64,000 nucleotides of DNA from Nostoc sp. NMS2 (GTDB lineage: Bacteria > Cyanobacteriota > Cyanobacteriia > Cyanobacteriales > Nostocaceae): NCBI RefSeq assembly GCF_017115105.1, contig NZ_JABXKH010000160.1:1-64000 (forward strand), read 5' to 3'. The notes beneath the pieces are model-generated. The model did no database searches and was not told the origin of the DNA. It worked only from the letters and a program-made list of their open reading frames with translations. Positions 1 through 7,703 of this stretch are shown here, one piece after another; positions within the stretch are counted from its first letter, which is position 1, and each line of letters opens with the position of its first letter. Made by a program: the position numbers and the translations under genes.

Positions 1-92
1 GTTTCTGTTTTGGCTGCGGCTCTCCCAAACTCAGACCCTCTGCCATAATCCCTCTGTCAATAGGGTTTGAGACGCGCTAACCCTGTGGCACT

Positions 93-3000
93 TTGGTAGT
101 TATTGCCATTCATGGCATGGGTTCTGTAGGTAAATCTACTTTGGTAGCAGGACTTGCACATGACCCAGAGGTGAAAAAACACTTCTGTGATGGCATTCTT
201 TGGGTAACTTTAGGTCAGCAACCCAAAGTTCTCGAACTGCTGGGTGGTTGGGTGCAGGCTTTGGGCGACTACAATCACCGTGCCATCAATGTAGAGGTAA
301 CATCTAAGCATCTTGGAGATTTGCTTCAAGATAAGGCAATGCTGCTGATAGTAGACGATGCCTGGAATACAGTAGATGTTCAACCTTTTAAGGTAGGCGG
401 ATCTCGCTGTAAGATACTGGTTACAACCCGTGAGAGTGCGATCGCTAAAGTACTTGGAGCCAGCATTTATAGTTTAGATGTGATGAAGCCAGAACAGGCG
501 ATGGAACTCTTGACCAAATTGCTAGGACGTAATTTGATAGATTTGGAGCGTCAGGAGGCTGAAGCTTTAACTAAAGCAGTTGGTTATCTTCCCCTAGCAT
601 TAGAACTGGCAGCTGCTCAAGTCAAGGATGGGACTCGCTGGGCAGTTCTGTTGCAGGATCTTCAGCAAGAGGTTGCACGCTTAAAAACATTTGACGACCC
701 TGAAGCTAGAGACTTTATTGACGAGGCAAGCTTAAAACGTTTTAGCTTAACTGCATCATTAAATCTGAGTATACAGCGATTGCCAGAAGAAAACCGACTA
801 GATTTCACCTGGTTGGGAGTCTTACCAGAGGATGTAAACATTACTCAGATGATGACGGCAACGCTTTGGGATATGGATGAGCGTGATGCTTTTGATAGAT
901 TGCGATACCTGGGGAGTAAAGCACTACTATTACCTAGTATTCCTCTAGCCGATGGAACACTGACCTATAGGTTACACGATCTATTGCATGACTTGGCACG
1001 TAATTTGTTAACTGCTTCTATAACACCGAAACGGAGGGGTGATTTGCCAGGGCTAGGTTTGAGTTTTGCTACTGCTCAAGTCAACTTTTTACAGCAATAT
1101 CGGCAAAAGACTCAAAAAAACCTTTGGCATACACTACCCAATGATGGTTATATTCATCAAAATTTAGTTTGGCATTTAGAGAAGGCTGGACAGATAGAAG
1201 AAATTCACCAGTTATTGCGGGAGGAGTCTGCAACTGGGAACAATGGCTGGTATGAAGTGCGTGAAAAGTTGGCACAAACTGCGGGTTACATCACAGATAT
1301 TTTTCGTGCTTGGGAATTAGCAGAAGCGAATGGGAGTGAAGCAACTTTGCCGCAAATGGTAGGTTTGCAATGTCGCTATGCTTTGATTACGGCTTCCCTT
1401 AATAGTTTGGCAGGTAATGTACTAGTAGAACTGCTGGTTGCACTAGTCAAAAACAAGGTGTGGACTCCTGAGCAAGGACTAGCTTACGCTCTACAAAACC
1501 CCAATCTAGAACAGAAAGCGAGATCGGTTACAGAGTTAGTCAACTATTTGCCACCAAATCTTCAAGACTTAGCGCTGCAAAAAGCGCTAACTGCTGCCAG
1601 AGAAATTCAGGATGAGTATCCTCGCGCCAATGCCTTGAGTGCCTTAGCTGAGAAACTGCCAGAACTTTTGCCAGAAGCCCTCGCTGCTGCCAGGTCAATT
1701 CAGTCTGAGTATCCTCGCGCCAATGCTTTAAGTCTCTTAGCTAAAAAACTGCCACCAGAGTTATTGCCAGAAGCCCTCGCTGCTGTCAGGTCAATTCAGA
1801 ATGAGGAATATCGCACCAATGCCTTTAGAGCTTTAGCTGAGAAACTGCCACCAGAGTTATTGCCAGAAGCTCTTGCTGCCACCACCAAGAAAATTCAGGA
1901 TGAGAATTATCGCGCCAATGCTTTGAGTGCCTTAGCTGAAAAACTGCCAGAACTTTTGCCAGAAGCCCTCGCTGCTGCCAGCGAAATTCAGAATGAAGAG
2001 TATCGCACCAATGTTTTGAGTGCCTTAGCTGAAAAACTCCCACCAGAGTTGTTGTCAAAAGCCCTCGCTGCTGTTAGGGAAATTCAGAATGAGGAGTATC
2101 GCGCCAAGGCTTTTAGAGCTTTAGCTGAGAAACTGCCAGAAGTTTGGCCAGAAGCCCTCGCTGCTGCTAGGGAGATTCAGGAGTATTCTCGTGCCAATGC
2201 TTTGAGTCTCTTAGCTGAGAAACTGCCACCAGTGTTGTTCCCAGAGGCTCTCGCTACTGTCAGGGAGATTCAGAATGAGTATTTTCGTGCCAATGCTTTG
2301 AGTCTCTTAGCTAAAAAATTGCCACCAGAGTTGTTGCCAGAAGCCCTTGCTGTTACCAGAGAAATTGAGGATGAGAGTGGTCGCACCAATGCTTTGAGTG
2401 CTTTAGCGGAGAAACTGCCACCACACTTATTGCCACAAGCCCTCGCTGCTACTATGGAGATTCAGAATCAGGAGTATCGCGCCTATACCTTGAGAGCTTT
2501 AGCAGAGAAACTGCCACAAGTATTGCCACAAGCCCTTGCTGCTGCCAGAGAAATTCTGCATGAGTATTCTCGCACTGATGCCTTAAAAGCTTTAGCAGAG
2601 AAACTGCCACCAGAGTTGTTACCAGAAGCCCTTGCTGCTGTCAGGTCAATTCAGGATGAGTATTTTCGTGCTAATGCTTTGAGTGCCTTAGCCGAGAAAC
2701 TGCCACCAGATTTGTTACCAGAAGCTCTCGCTGCTGTCAGGGAAATTCAAAATGAGAGATATCGTGCCGATGCTTTGAGTTCCCTAGTAGAGAAACTGCC
2801 AGAAGTTTTGCCAGAAGCCCTCACTGCTGCCAGAGAAATTCAGTATGAAGAGTATCGCGCCAATGCTTTGAGTGCCTTAGCTAAGAAACTACCACCAGAG
2901 TTGTTGCCAGAAGCCCTTGCTGCTGCAAGAAAAATTCAAGATGAGCGGTATCGCGCTAATGCCTTGAGTGCCTTAGCAGAGAAACTACCACGAGAGTTGT

Positions 3001-3749
3001 TGCCACAAGCCCTTGCTGCTGCTAGGGAGATTCAGTATGAGGAATATCGCGCCAATACTTTGAGTGCCTTAGCTAAAAAACGGCCAGAAGTTTTGCCAGA
3101 AGCCCTTGCTGCTGTCAGGAAGATTCAGAATGACTATTCTCGTGCCAATGCTTTAAGTGCCTTAGCTAAAAAACTGCCACCAGAGTTGTTGACAGAAGCC
3201 CTTGCTGCTGCTAAGGAGATTGAAAATGAGAGCGATCGCGCCGATGCCTTGAGTGCCTTAGCTGAAAAACTGCCACCAGAGTTATTCCCAGAAGCCCTTG
3301 CTGCTGCCAGGGAGATTCAGAATGAGAAGAATCGCACCAATGCCTTGAGTGCCTTAGCTAAGAAACTGCCACCAGTGTTGTTGCCACAAGCCCTTGCTGC
3401 TGCCAGGGAAATTCAAGATGAAAATTATCGGGCTAATGCTTTGAGTGCCTTAGCTGAAAAACTACCACCAGAGTTGTTGCCACAAGCCCTAATAGCAGCT
3501 AGGGAGATTCAAAATCAGGAGCCTCACGCTAATGCCTTGAGTGCTTTAGCTTCTGGTTTGTCACAAATGCCAGCTGCCGAACTTTTCCCTCTTTGGCAAG
3601 ATACACTTCATCAACTCTCTCTTCGCACTCGCCCTAACTTGCTACAAGATATCAAGGCATTGTTTCCAGTTATCTTTGCATTAGGTGGTCAAGCAGCAAC
3701 GGCAGAAATTGCTCATGCTATTCAAGATGTGGCAAGATGGTGGCGGTGA
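93..3749 (+). CDS. NB-ARC (STAND) ATPase with 21 C-terminal repeats, N-terminus missing
   Basis: A STAND-class signalling ATPase of the NB-ARC type. Visible motifs are the P-loop GMGSVGKST at residues 8-16, a Walker B (LLIVDDAW, about 84-91), the KILVTT sensor strand and the GYLPLALELA motif near 185. A winged-helix/linker region follows to about residue 490, then 21 tandem repeats of about 32 residues (consensus EALAAAREIQNEEYRANALS + ALAEKLPPELLP). The family uses the ATPase as a switch and the repeats as a sensor. The usual 40 or more residues before the P-loop, and any effector domain, are absent. The only start is TTG at 93. The same frame reads CGTLVV just upstream, as family members do, but meets TAA at 78-80. 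The gene is therefore 5'-truncated, nonsense-mutated, or initiated at TTG. What its sensor detects cannot be told. Confidence 0.8.
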   Translation: MVVIAIHGMGSVGKSTLVAGLAHDPEVKKHFCDGILWVTLGQQPKVLELLGGWVQALGDYNHRAINVEVTSKHLGDLLQDKAMLLIVDDAWNTVDVQPFKVGGSRCKILVTTRESAIAKVLGASIYSLDVMKPEQAMELLTKLLGRNLIDLERQEAEALTKAVGYLPLALELAAAQVKDGTRWAVLLQDLQQEVARLKTFDDPEARDFIDEASLKRFSLTASLNLSIQRLPEENRLDFTWLGVLPEDVNITQMMTATLWDMDERDAFDRLRYLGSKALLLPSIPLADGTLTYRLHDLLHDLARNLLTASITPKRRGDLPGLGLSFATAQVNFLQQYRQKTQKNLWHTLPNDGYIHQNLVWHLEKAGQIEEIHQLLREESATGNNGWYEVREKLAQTAGYITDIFRAWELAEANGSEATLPQMVGLQCRYALITASLNSLAGNVLVELLVALVKNKVWTPEQGLAYALQNPNLEQKARSVTELVNYLPPNLQDLALQKALTAAREIQDEYPRANALSALAEKLPELLPEALAAARSIQSEYPRANALSLLAKKLPPELLPEALAAVRSIQNEEYRTNAFRALAEKLPPELLPEALAATTKKIQDENYRANALSALAEKLPELLPEALAAASEIQNEEYRTNVLSALAEKLPPELLSKALAAVREIQNEEYRAKAFRALAEKLPEVWPEALAAAREIQEYSRANALSLLAEKLPPVLFPEALATVREIQNEYFRANALSLLAKKLPPELLPEALAVTREIEDESGRTNALSALAEKLPPHLLPQALAATMEIQNQEYRAYTLRALAEKLPQVLPQALAAAREILHEYSRTDALKALAEKLPPELLPEALAAVRSIQDEYFRANALSALAEKLPPDLLPEALAAVREIQNERYRADALSSLVEKLPEVLPEALTAAREIQYEEYRANALSALAKKLPPELLPEALAAARKIQDERYRANALSALAEKLPRELLPQALAAAREIQYEEYRANTLSALAKKRPEVLPEALAAVRKIQNDYSRANALSALAKKLPPELLTEALAAAKEIENESDRADALSALAEKLPPELFPEALAAAREIQNEKNRTNALSALAKKLPPVLLPQALAAAREIQDENYRANALSALAEKLPPELLPQALIAAREIQNQEPHANALSALASGLSQMPAAELFPLWQDTLHQLSLRTRPNLLQDIKALFPVIFALGGQAATAEIAHAIQDVARWWR
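1566..3540 (+). repeat. In-gene array of 21 degenerate 96-bp repeats
   Basis: Twenty-one consecutive units of 31-33 codons encode amphipathic helix pairs with the pattern EALAA..EIQ.E.YRA.ALSALAEKLPPELLP. Several units are one codon short (KLPELLP instead of KLPPELLP). Nucleotide similarity between units is high, which suggests homogenisation by recombination or slippage. Confidence 0.9.
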
Positions 3750-3775
3750 TTTAACAGTTATCAGTTCGTTACACA

Positions 3776-3976
3776 TCACCTATTTACATTAGTCATAAAA
3801 TCATCAAAGAAATTGTTTAGACTCTCAATGAGCGATCGCCAGGGATTATCTTTGGCAATGAGAACAATAGCATTACCGATTTTTTTAATATAAACTTCTG
3901 TGCCAGTGAGTTGAAAATCTTCGGGCAAAATAACAACTTGGTGAATGCCATCAGTGCTGAGTTTGACAGGGTTCAT
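3776..3976 (-). CDS. Orphan VapB-type (AbrB-fold) antitoxin
   Basis: A 66-residue protein beginning MNPVKLSTDGIHQVVILP and containing EVYIKKIGNAIVLIAKDNPW, the swapped-hairpin AbrB/SpoVT layout of VapB antitoxins. The C-terminal SLIESLNNFFDDF segment is where such proteins wrap their toxin. The start at 3976 is preferred because it opens the VapB fold and has a purine-rich AGAAGAAAAG upstream. A longer reading to 4072 adds 32 residues, part of them from a dispersed repeat (AACCCAAGCGTATTGG). A VapC PIN toxin normally follows, but here the NB-ARC gene ends 26 bp away, so the antitoxin is orphaned. It sits directly behind the DUF433/DUF5615 pair. Confidence 0.7.
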   Translation of the reverse strand: MNPVKLSTDGIHQVVILPEDFQLTGTEVYIKKIGNAIVLIAKDNPWRSLIESLNNFFDDFMTNVNR

Positions 3977-4061
3977 GATATTACTTTTCTTCTGTTGCAG
4001 TTGCTCATCGTTAAACTGTAGCCTTTCCCAGTCTTTAGCTCTAACCCAAGCGTATTGGATA

Positions 4062-4430
4062 CTATTCATCAATCCAATTACTCAAAAATTCTACCTGATT
4101 CTGCATTTCTTCTGCTGACTTAGCTGCAATTAATCTCAAAATACCGCGCATTAGTTCTCCCACTGAGTAACGTTGCTGCTGTACCAAAATCATTCCTGCA
4201 TGAGATTGTTCTTTGCTTAAAAAATCAGCGTGCAAACGATAGAAATCTCTGATATTAGAACTATATAAAACAAAACCTTGCTCAGTTGCCCACGTTAGCT
4301 GTTCTTCATCGGTATATCCCAGCCTATTCAAATTTAGACTTGTAAACACATCTACACCACGGTTTTGTAGAGCCAGAACTAGAGAACGTGCCGTAGAATC
4401 CTCATCCATATACAAGCGAATTCGGCTCAT
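4062..4430 (-). CDS. DUF5615 PIN-like protein, putative toxin
   Basis: A 122-residue protein matching the DUF5615 (PIN-like) family: acidic MDED at the N-terminus, ALQNRGVDVFTS, TDEEQLTWATEQGFVLYSSNIRDFYRLH and the GMILVQQQ strand. Family members normally carry conserved acidic residues consistent with a PIN-type nuclease; here D9, E10 and D11 and the NIRDF segment are visible. The start overlaps the stop of the upstream DUF433 gene by 4 bp (ATGA type), indicating translational coupling. DUF433 plus DUF5615 is a recurrent pair regarded as a putative toxin-antitoxin module; the biochemical role is inferred. Confidence 0.75.
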   Translation of the reverse strand: MSRIRLYMDEDSTARSLVLALQNRGVDVFTSLNLNRLGYTDEEQLTWATEQGFVLYSSNIRDFYRLHADFLSKEQSHAGMILVQQQRYSVGELMRGILRLIAAKSAEEMQNQVEFLSNWIDE

Positions 4431-4744
4431 GAAAGTTTTTGAATTTTATGCAGTTTCTCTAATCTGTCTCCCTCTGCCTCTTCTGCTGCAATGTCAGCAT
4501 CAATTTGGTCGCGGTTAGCATGATAATAAGCTAAAGCTGCATAAACCTGCGCTAAGGTCAAATGACTAATTTGATCTGCAATCTCTTCTGCACTATAACC
4601 TTGTTTGTACCAGATGGCTATGCGCCTGACTGTCACGCCTGTACCAGCAATAATTGGACAACCGCCGTGTATTTCCGAATGATGGTTAATCAGTGTACCA
4701 ATATCAGTAATAGTTGTCAAAACTTGTTCTCCTAAATGTCTCAC
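4427..4744 (-). CDS. DUF433 protein, putative antitoxin of the DUF5615 pair
   Basis: A 105-residue protein with the DUF433 signature: HGGCPIIAGTGVTVRRIAIW, YKQGYSAEEIADQISHLTLAQVYAALAYYHANRDQID. The domain is a small helix-turn-helix-like fold found next to PIN-like proteins. It is the first gene of a minus-strand pair and overlaps DUF5615 by 4 bp. By analogy with other antitoxins it probably neutralises the DUF5615 product and may repress the operon. The acidic C-terminal tail (AAEEAEGDRLEKLH) is where toxin contact would be expected. Confidence 0.75.
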   Translation of the reverse strand: MRHLGEQVLTTITDIGTLINHHSEIHGGCPIIAGTGVTVRRIAIWYKQGYSAEEIADQISHLTLAQVYAALAYYHANRDQIDADIAAEEAEGDRLEKLHKIQKLS

Positions 4745-4846
4745 ACTAAATATTATTCTCTATAAGATTCATTACTTTGCACTTGCTTGGCTACACAGGC
4801 AAAGCCTGGATGTTGCGCGACTTTGAAATAACGATCGCATAACTCA

Positions 4847-5092
4847 TTATCTCTGCTCTGAGCGGTTAGCAAGATATTCATCTATAGTCACTGACTCACC
4901 ATCGCTATACTCAGCGCGAACTGCTTGAATTTCTGTCAGTGTTTCTGCATCGTCTTCGTACAATGCTTCTTCGTCTTCAAAAATTTGTTGCTCAATTAGC
5001 TCTTGAAGTTGACGTTTTTCTGTTAAATCAAGAGAAGATATTGCTTCTGCTAAAGTTTCTAAGGAAAGTTGTAATTTAACAATGGCTGGCAT
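4847..5092 (-). CDS. Small acidic protein, possible orphan antitoxin
   Basis: An 81-residue acidic protein (MPAIVKLQLSLETLAEAISS...) with a helical N-terminal half that resembles the LTEKRQLQELIEQ dimerisation helices of small cyanobacterial antitoxin-like proteins, and a C-terminal SVTIDEYLANRSEQR of the kind that precedes a toxin gene. No toxin gene follows: the next gene on the strand, 103 bp on, is the DUF433/DUF5615 pair. A function as antitoxin is only suggested by size, charge and neighbourhood. Confidence 0.5.
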   Translation of the reverse strand: MPAIVKLQLSLETLAEAISSLDLTEKRQLQELIEQQIFEDEEALYEDDAETLTEIQAVRAEYSDGESVTIDEYLANRSEQR

Positions 5093-5223
5093 TTTTCTGC
5101 TTTTGAGTGTGTTTTTTTAGCACTTTGACACCATTATGCTGATTTTAACAGTTATATTTTTGTCAAGCCCTAGGTCTAAATTTATTACTTGCTGGGCGAC
5201 TAGAAGTCGCGGCTACACAGACA

Positions 5224-5243
5224 AAACCCACCTCCGTGGGTTT
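5224..5243. repeat. Perfect 8-bp-stem hairpin of a dispersed cyanobacterial repeat
   Basis: AAACCCAC and GTGGGTTT are separated by CTCC. The hairpin lies in a longer repeat-like phrase (GGGCGACTAGAAGTCGCGGC ahead of it) that has the look of interspersed intergenic repeats. It could also terminate minus-strand transcripts. Confidence 0.5.
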
Positions 5244-5271
5244 AAAGCCTCAATTTTTCTTTAGTCTCTTA

Positions 5272-5496
5272 TAGGAGCAGTTTCGCAACTTATGGGAGCA
5301 GTTTCGCAACTTATGGGAGCAGTTTCGCAACTTATAGGAGCAGTTTCGCAACTTATGGGAGCAGCTTCGCAACTTACGGGAGCAGGTTCGCAACTTATGG
5401 GAGCAGGTTCGCAACTTATGGGAGCAGGTTCGCAACTTACGGAAGCAGGTTCGCAACTTACGGAAGCAGGTTCGCAACTTACGGGAGCAGTCTCCC
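5272..5496. repeat. 21-bp tandem repeat, 10 full copies plus a partial copy
   Basis: Unit TAGGAGCAGTTTCGCAACTTA with variants at three or four positions. The variants are ordered: GCAGTTTCGC copies come first, then one GCAGCTTCGC, then GCAGGTTCGC, as expected from slippage and unequal crossover. Since 21 is a multiple of 3, both strands are open in one frame, producing meaningless heptad ORFs. No ribosome binding site or family match supports translation. Nothing else of note is seen between 5093 and 5677. Confidence 0.9.
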
Positions 5497-5677
5497 TTAA
5501 AGTTTTGATAAAGCTGAGACAATTATCTTTATAAATACCAACCTCTAGTAATTAAGTTACGAAAAATTACTGTTATCAATCAAAAATTTTAGTAAAAAAA
5601 ATTGCGAGTTTTACTGAACCGGAACGTAGTTTAATTGAGGCAAGCTAGCTCTAGTAGCATCTTAAAGGAGTAATTTT

Positions 5678-6073
5678 ATGTCTCGAAAAAAACGCACATC
5701 CCGCATTCTAGAAAAAGCTCAGTTAAGATCGGCTGGACTAAAATCAATTGTTCCAAGCGTCAAATTTGATGAAGATTATAGTCTAGAAAAATTAGTTGAG
5801 TCAATCGACCAGTTACGCAACAAAATTGATGTTTATAATACTGCTCTGTCTGTAGTTGACTCTTCTAAAACTGAAATTGAAGAGATGGAAAAAAACTTGA
5901 GTCAGCTTTCTGAGAAGATGCTGATGGTACTTGCAATCAAATACGGCAAAGACAGCCGCGAATATGAGATGGCAGGTGGTGTTCGCTATAGCGATCGCAT
6001 CCGCAAAATCAGATCAAGCCGCTTGAAAAATGTTGCAGAACAAGCATCAGATGAGAATGCTAAAACTGCATAG
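5678..6073 (+). CDS. Conserved cyanobacterial coiled-coil protein of unknown function
   Basis: A 131-residue basic protein starting MSRKKRTSRILEKAQLRSAG, with a central helical region (LEKLVESIDQLRNKIDVYNTALS...) likely to form a coiled coil, and a conserved end MLMVLAIKYGKDSREYEMAG followed by GVRYSDRIRK. Proteins of this pattern recur in Nostoc-type genomes without an assigned function. The start is supported by AAAGGAG 8 bp upstream. It stands alone between the minisatellite and a palindromic repeat. The basic ends suggest nucleic-acid contact, but nothing shows it directly. Confidence 0.7.
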   Translation: MSRKKRTSRILEKAQLRSAGLKSIVPSVKFDEDYSLEKLVESIDQLRNKIDVYNTALSVVDSSKTEIEEMEKNLSQLSEKMLMVLAIKYGKDSREYEMAGGVRYSDRIRKIRSSRLKNVAEQASDENAKTA

Positions 6074-6115
6074 AAGGGCTTAAAAACTTCCAAGTAAAAA
6101 AATACTCAACTACTT

Positions 6116-6177
6116 CTTGTGGGGCGGGCATCTTGCCCGCCCATAGCCAAAGGCGGGCAAGATGCCCACCCCACAAG
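6116..6177. repeat. Long hairpin of a dispersed GC-rich palindrome family
   Basis: Two 26-bp arms, CTTGTGGGGCGGGCATCTTG... and its complement ending CCCCACAAG, flank a 10-bp loop with one mismatch. Related half or whole copies occur at 8701-8788, about 35548-35580 and 51457-51521. It may also act as a terminator for the gene ending at 6073. Confidence 0.8.
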
Positions 6178-6315
6178 ATTAAATAATTTATTTGTTCACA
6201 ATCCCTAACAAGTTTCTTGAGCAACTTGTCTGATAAATTGGACGTTAGCACGGTAGCAAAATCAGCACATAATACATATAGTCAATAACGAGCTAGCGTC
6301 CACCAAAAGCTACTA

Positions 6316-7074
6316 ATGCCGCAAAATAACCAAACTGCTGTCGAATTTCGCGATGTCACCTTTAGCCGCAATCATCGCCCCTTGGTGTCAAATCTCAATT
6401 TCACCATCCGTCAAGGAGAAGCACTGGTATTACTTGGGCGCAGTGGTAGCGGCAAAACCACCACAATGAAGTTAATTAATCGCCTATTTACACCTACACA
6501 AGGCGAAGTTTTATTTGATGATATTCCCACAACTCAATGGGATGAAATTAAACTGCGGCAAAAAATTGGTTACGTTATTCAAGAAATTGGTTTATTTCCC
6601 CATTTTACAGTTGAACGCAATGTGGGTTTAGTCCCGGCTTTGGAAGGTTGGCAATCTAAACAAATTAAAATGCGGGTTTATGAGTTATTGCAATTAGTGG
6701 GTTTAGAACCAGCACAATTTGCTGGGCGTTACCCGCACGAACTTTCAGGAGGACAAAGGCAAAGAGTCGGTGTAGCTAGGGCTTTAGCAGCAGATCCGCC
6801 TGTGTTGTTGATGGATGAACCCTTTGGCGCACTCGATCCAATTACGCGCTTAGAACTGCAACAAGAGTTTCGGCGTTTGCAGCAAGAGTTAGGTAAAACA
6901 GTTGTGTTTGTCACCCACGATATTCAAGAAGCCTTGGTTTTGGCATCAAGAATTGGTTTAATGTATGGCGGAGAATTGGTAGTATTGGGGACAACAGATG
7001 AATTTATGCGATCGCAACACCCAGAAAGCCTAGCCTTTCTTAAATGTCTGCGTTCCTTCCAAGACAATTTATGA
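6316..7074 (+). CDS. Osmoprotectant (quaternary amine) ABC transporter, ATP-binding subunit
   Basis: A 252-residue ABC ATPase of the OpuBA/OpuCA/OsmV type. Walker A GRSGSGKTT is near residue 41, the Q-loop QEIGLFPHFTVERN follows, then the signature LSGGQRQRVGVARAL, Walker B PVLLMDEP and the switch histidine in FVTHD. It ends without the CBS domains that some osmoprotectant ATPases carry for osmosensing. It is the first gene of an operon with permease and binding protein, overlapping the permease by 4 bp. The family energises import of glycine betaine, choline or related compounds; the exact substrate cannot be read from this subunit. Confidence 0.85.
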   Translation: MPQNNQTAVEFRDVTFSRNHRPLVSNLNFTIRQGEALVLLGRSGSGKTTTMKLINRLFTPTQGEVLFDDIPTTQWDEIKLRQKIGYVIQEIGLFPHFTVERNVGLVPALEGWQSKQIKMRVYELLQLVGLEPAQFAGRYPHELSGGQRQRVGVARALAADPPVLLMDEPFGALDPITRLELQQEFRRLQQELGKTVVFVTHDIQEALVLASRIGLMYGGELVVLGTTDEFMRSQHPESLAFLKCLRSFQDNL

Positions 7075-7703
7075 AAAATTTCTTCCTTGTTAAGTATGCC
7101 CCAGAAATTCTTCAGCATACTCTTGAACACTTGTTTTTAGTAGGCATCGCTATTGGAATTGCCATACTTATAGGCATTCCATTAGGTATTTTAATTACAC
7201 GTAAAACTTATCTTCGCCAACCAATTCTCGGCATAGCAAATATTCTCCAAACTATTCCTAGTTTGGCACTATTTGGTTTACTCATTCCTGTTCCGATAAT
7301 TGGCGGAATTGGGGCTGTACCAGCAATTGTTGCTCTGACTGTATATTCCTTGCTGCCGATAATTCGGAACACTTACACTGGTATTACTGGTGTAGATCCA
7401 GCGATTCGAGAGGCTGGGAGAGGTATGGGAATGACAGATAGACAATTGTTATTGCAAGTTGAGATTCCCTTAGCAATGGGAGTAATTTTAGCAGGTGTGC
7501 GAGTAGCAACGGTAATTGCTATTGGCATTGCAACCATTGCCGCAGCGATTGGTGCTGGTGGCTTGGGAGTCTTTATTTTTCGCGGCATATCAGTAGTGAA
7601 CGATCAGTTAATTTTAGCTGGTGCAGTTCCGGCGGCGGTAATTGCACTATTGGCTGACTTTGCAATTGGCTGGTTGGAGAATAAATTAAAAATTAAAAAT
7701 TAA
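7071..7703 (+). CDS. Osmoprotectant ABC transporter, permease subunit
   Basis: A 210-residue inner-membrane permease of the OpuBB/OsmW type with about five to six hydrophobic spans. The cytoplasmic coupling (EAA) loop is IREAGRGMGMTDRQLLLQVEIPLA, followed by MGVILAGVRVATVIAIGIAT as in the family. The start chosen, 7071, forms an ATGA overlap with the ATPase stop; an in-frame ATG at 7044 would lie deeper inside the ATPase gene. The stop overlaps the start of the binding-protein gene by one base (TAATG). All three subunits are therefore translationally coupled. Confidence 0.85.
   Translation: MKNFFLVKYAPEILQHTLEHLFLVGIAIGIAILIGIPLGILITRKTYLRQPILGIANILQTIPSLALFGLLIPVPIIGGIGAVPAIVALTVYSLLPIIRNTYTGITGVDPAIREAGRGMGMTDRQLLLQVEIPLAMGVILAGVRVATVIAIGIATIAAAIGAGGLGVFIFRGISVVNDQLILAGAVPAAVIALLADFAIGWLENKLKIKN

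Noticed and set aside
3977..4072. Longer start for the VapB-like antitoxin
   Set aside because: The extra 32 residues partly encode a dispersed repeat (AACCCAAGCGTATTGG), and the VapB fold begins at the internal Met with a better ribosome binding site.
5272..5496. Possible CRISPR array
   Set aside because: Units are contiguous 21-mers without spacers, and no cas genes are present in the window.
5250..5534. Open frames on both strands across the 21-bp repeats (heptad peptides MGAVSQL, KLRTCSH)
   Set aside because: They exist only because the repeat length is a multiple of three; no ribosome binding site and no family.
6060..6251. 63-codon minus-strand ORF
   Set aside because: Runs through the long GC-rich palindrome; a by-product of the repeat.
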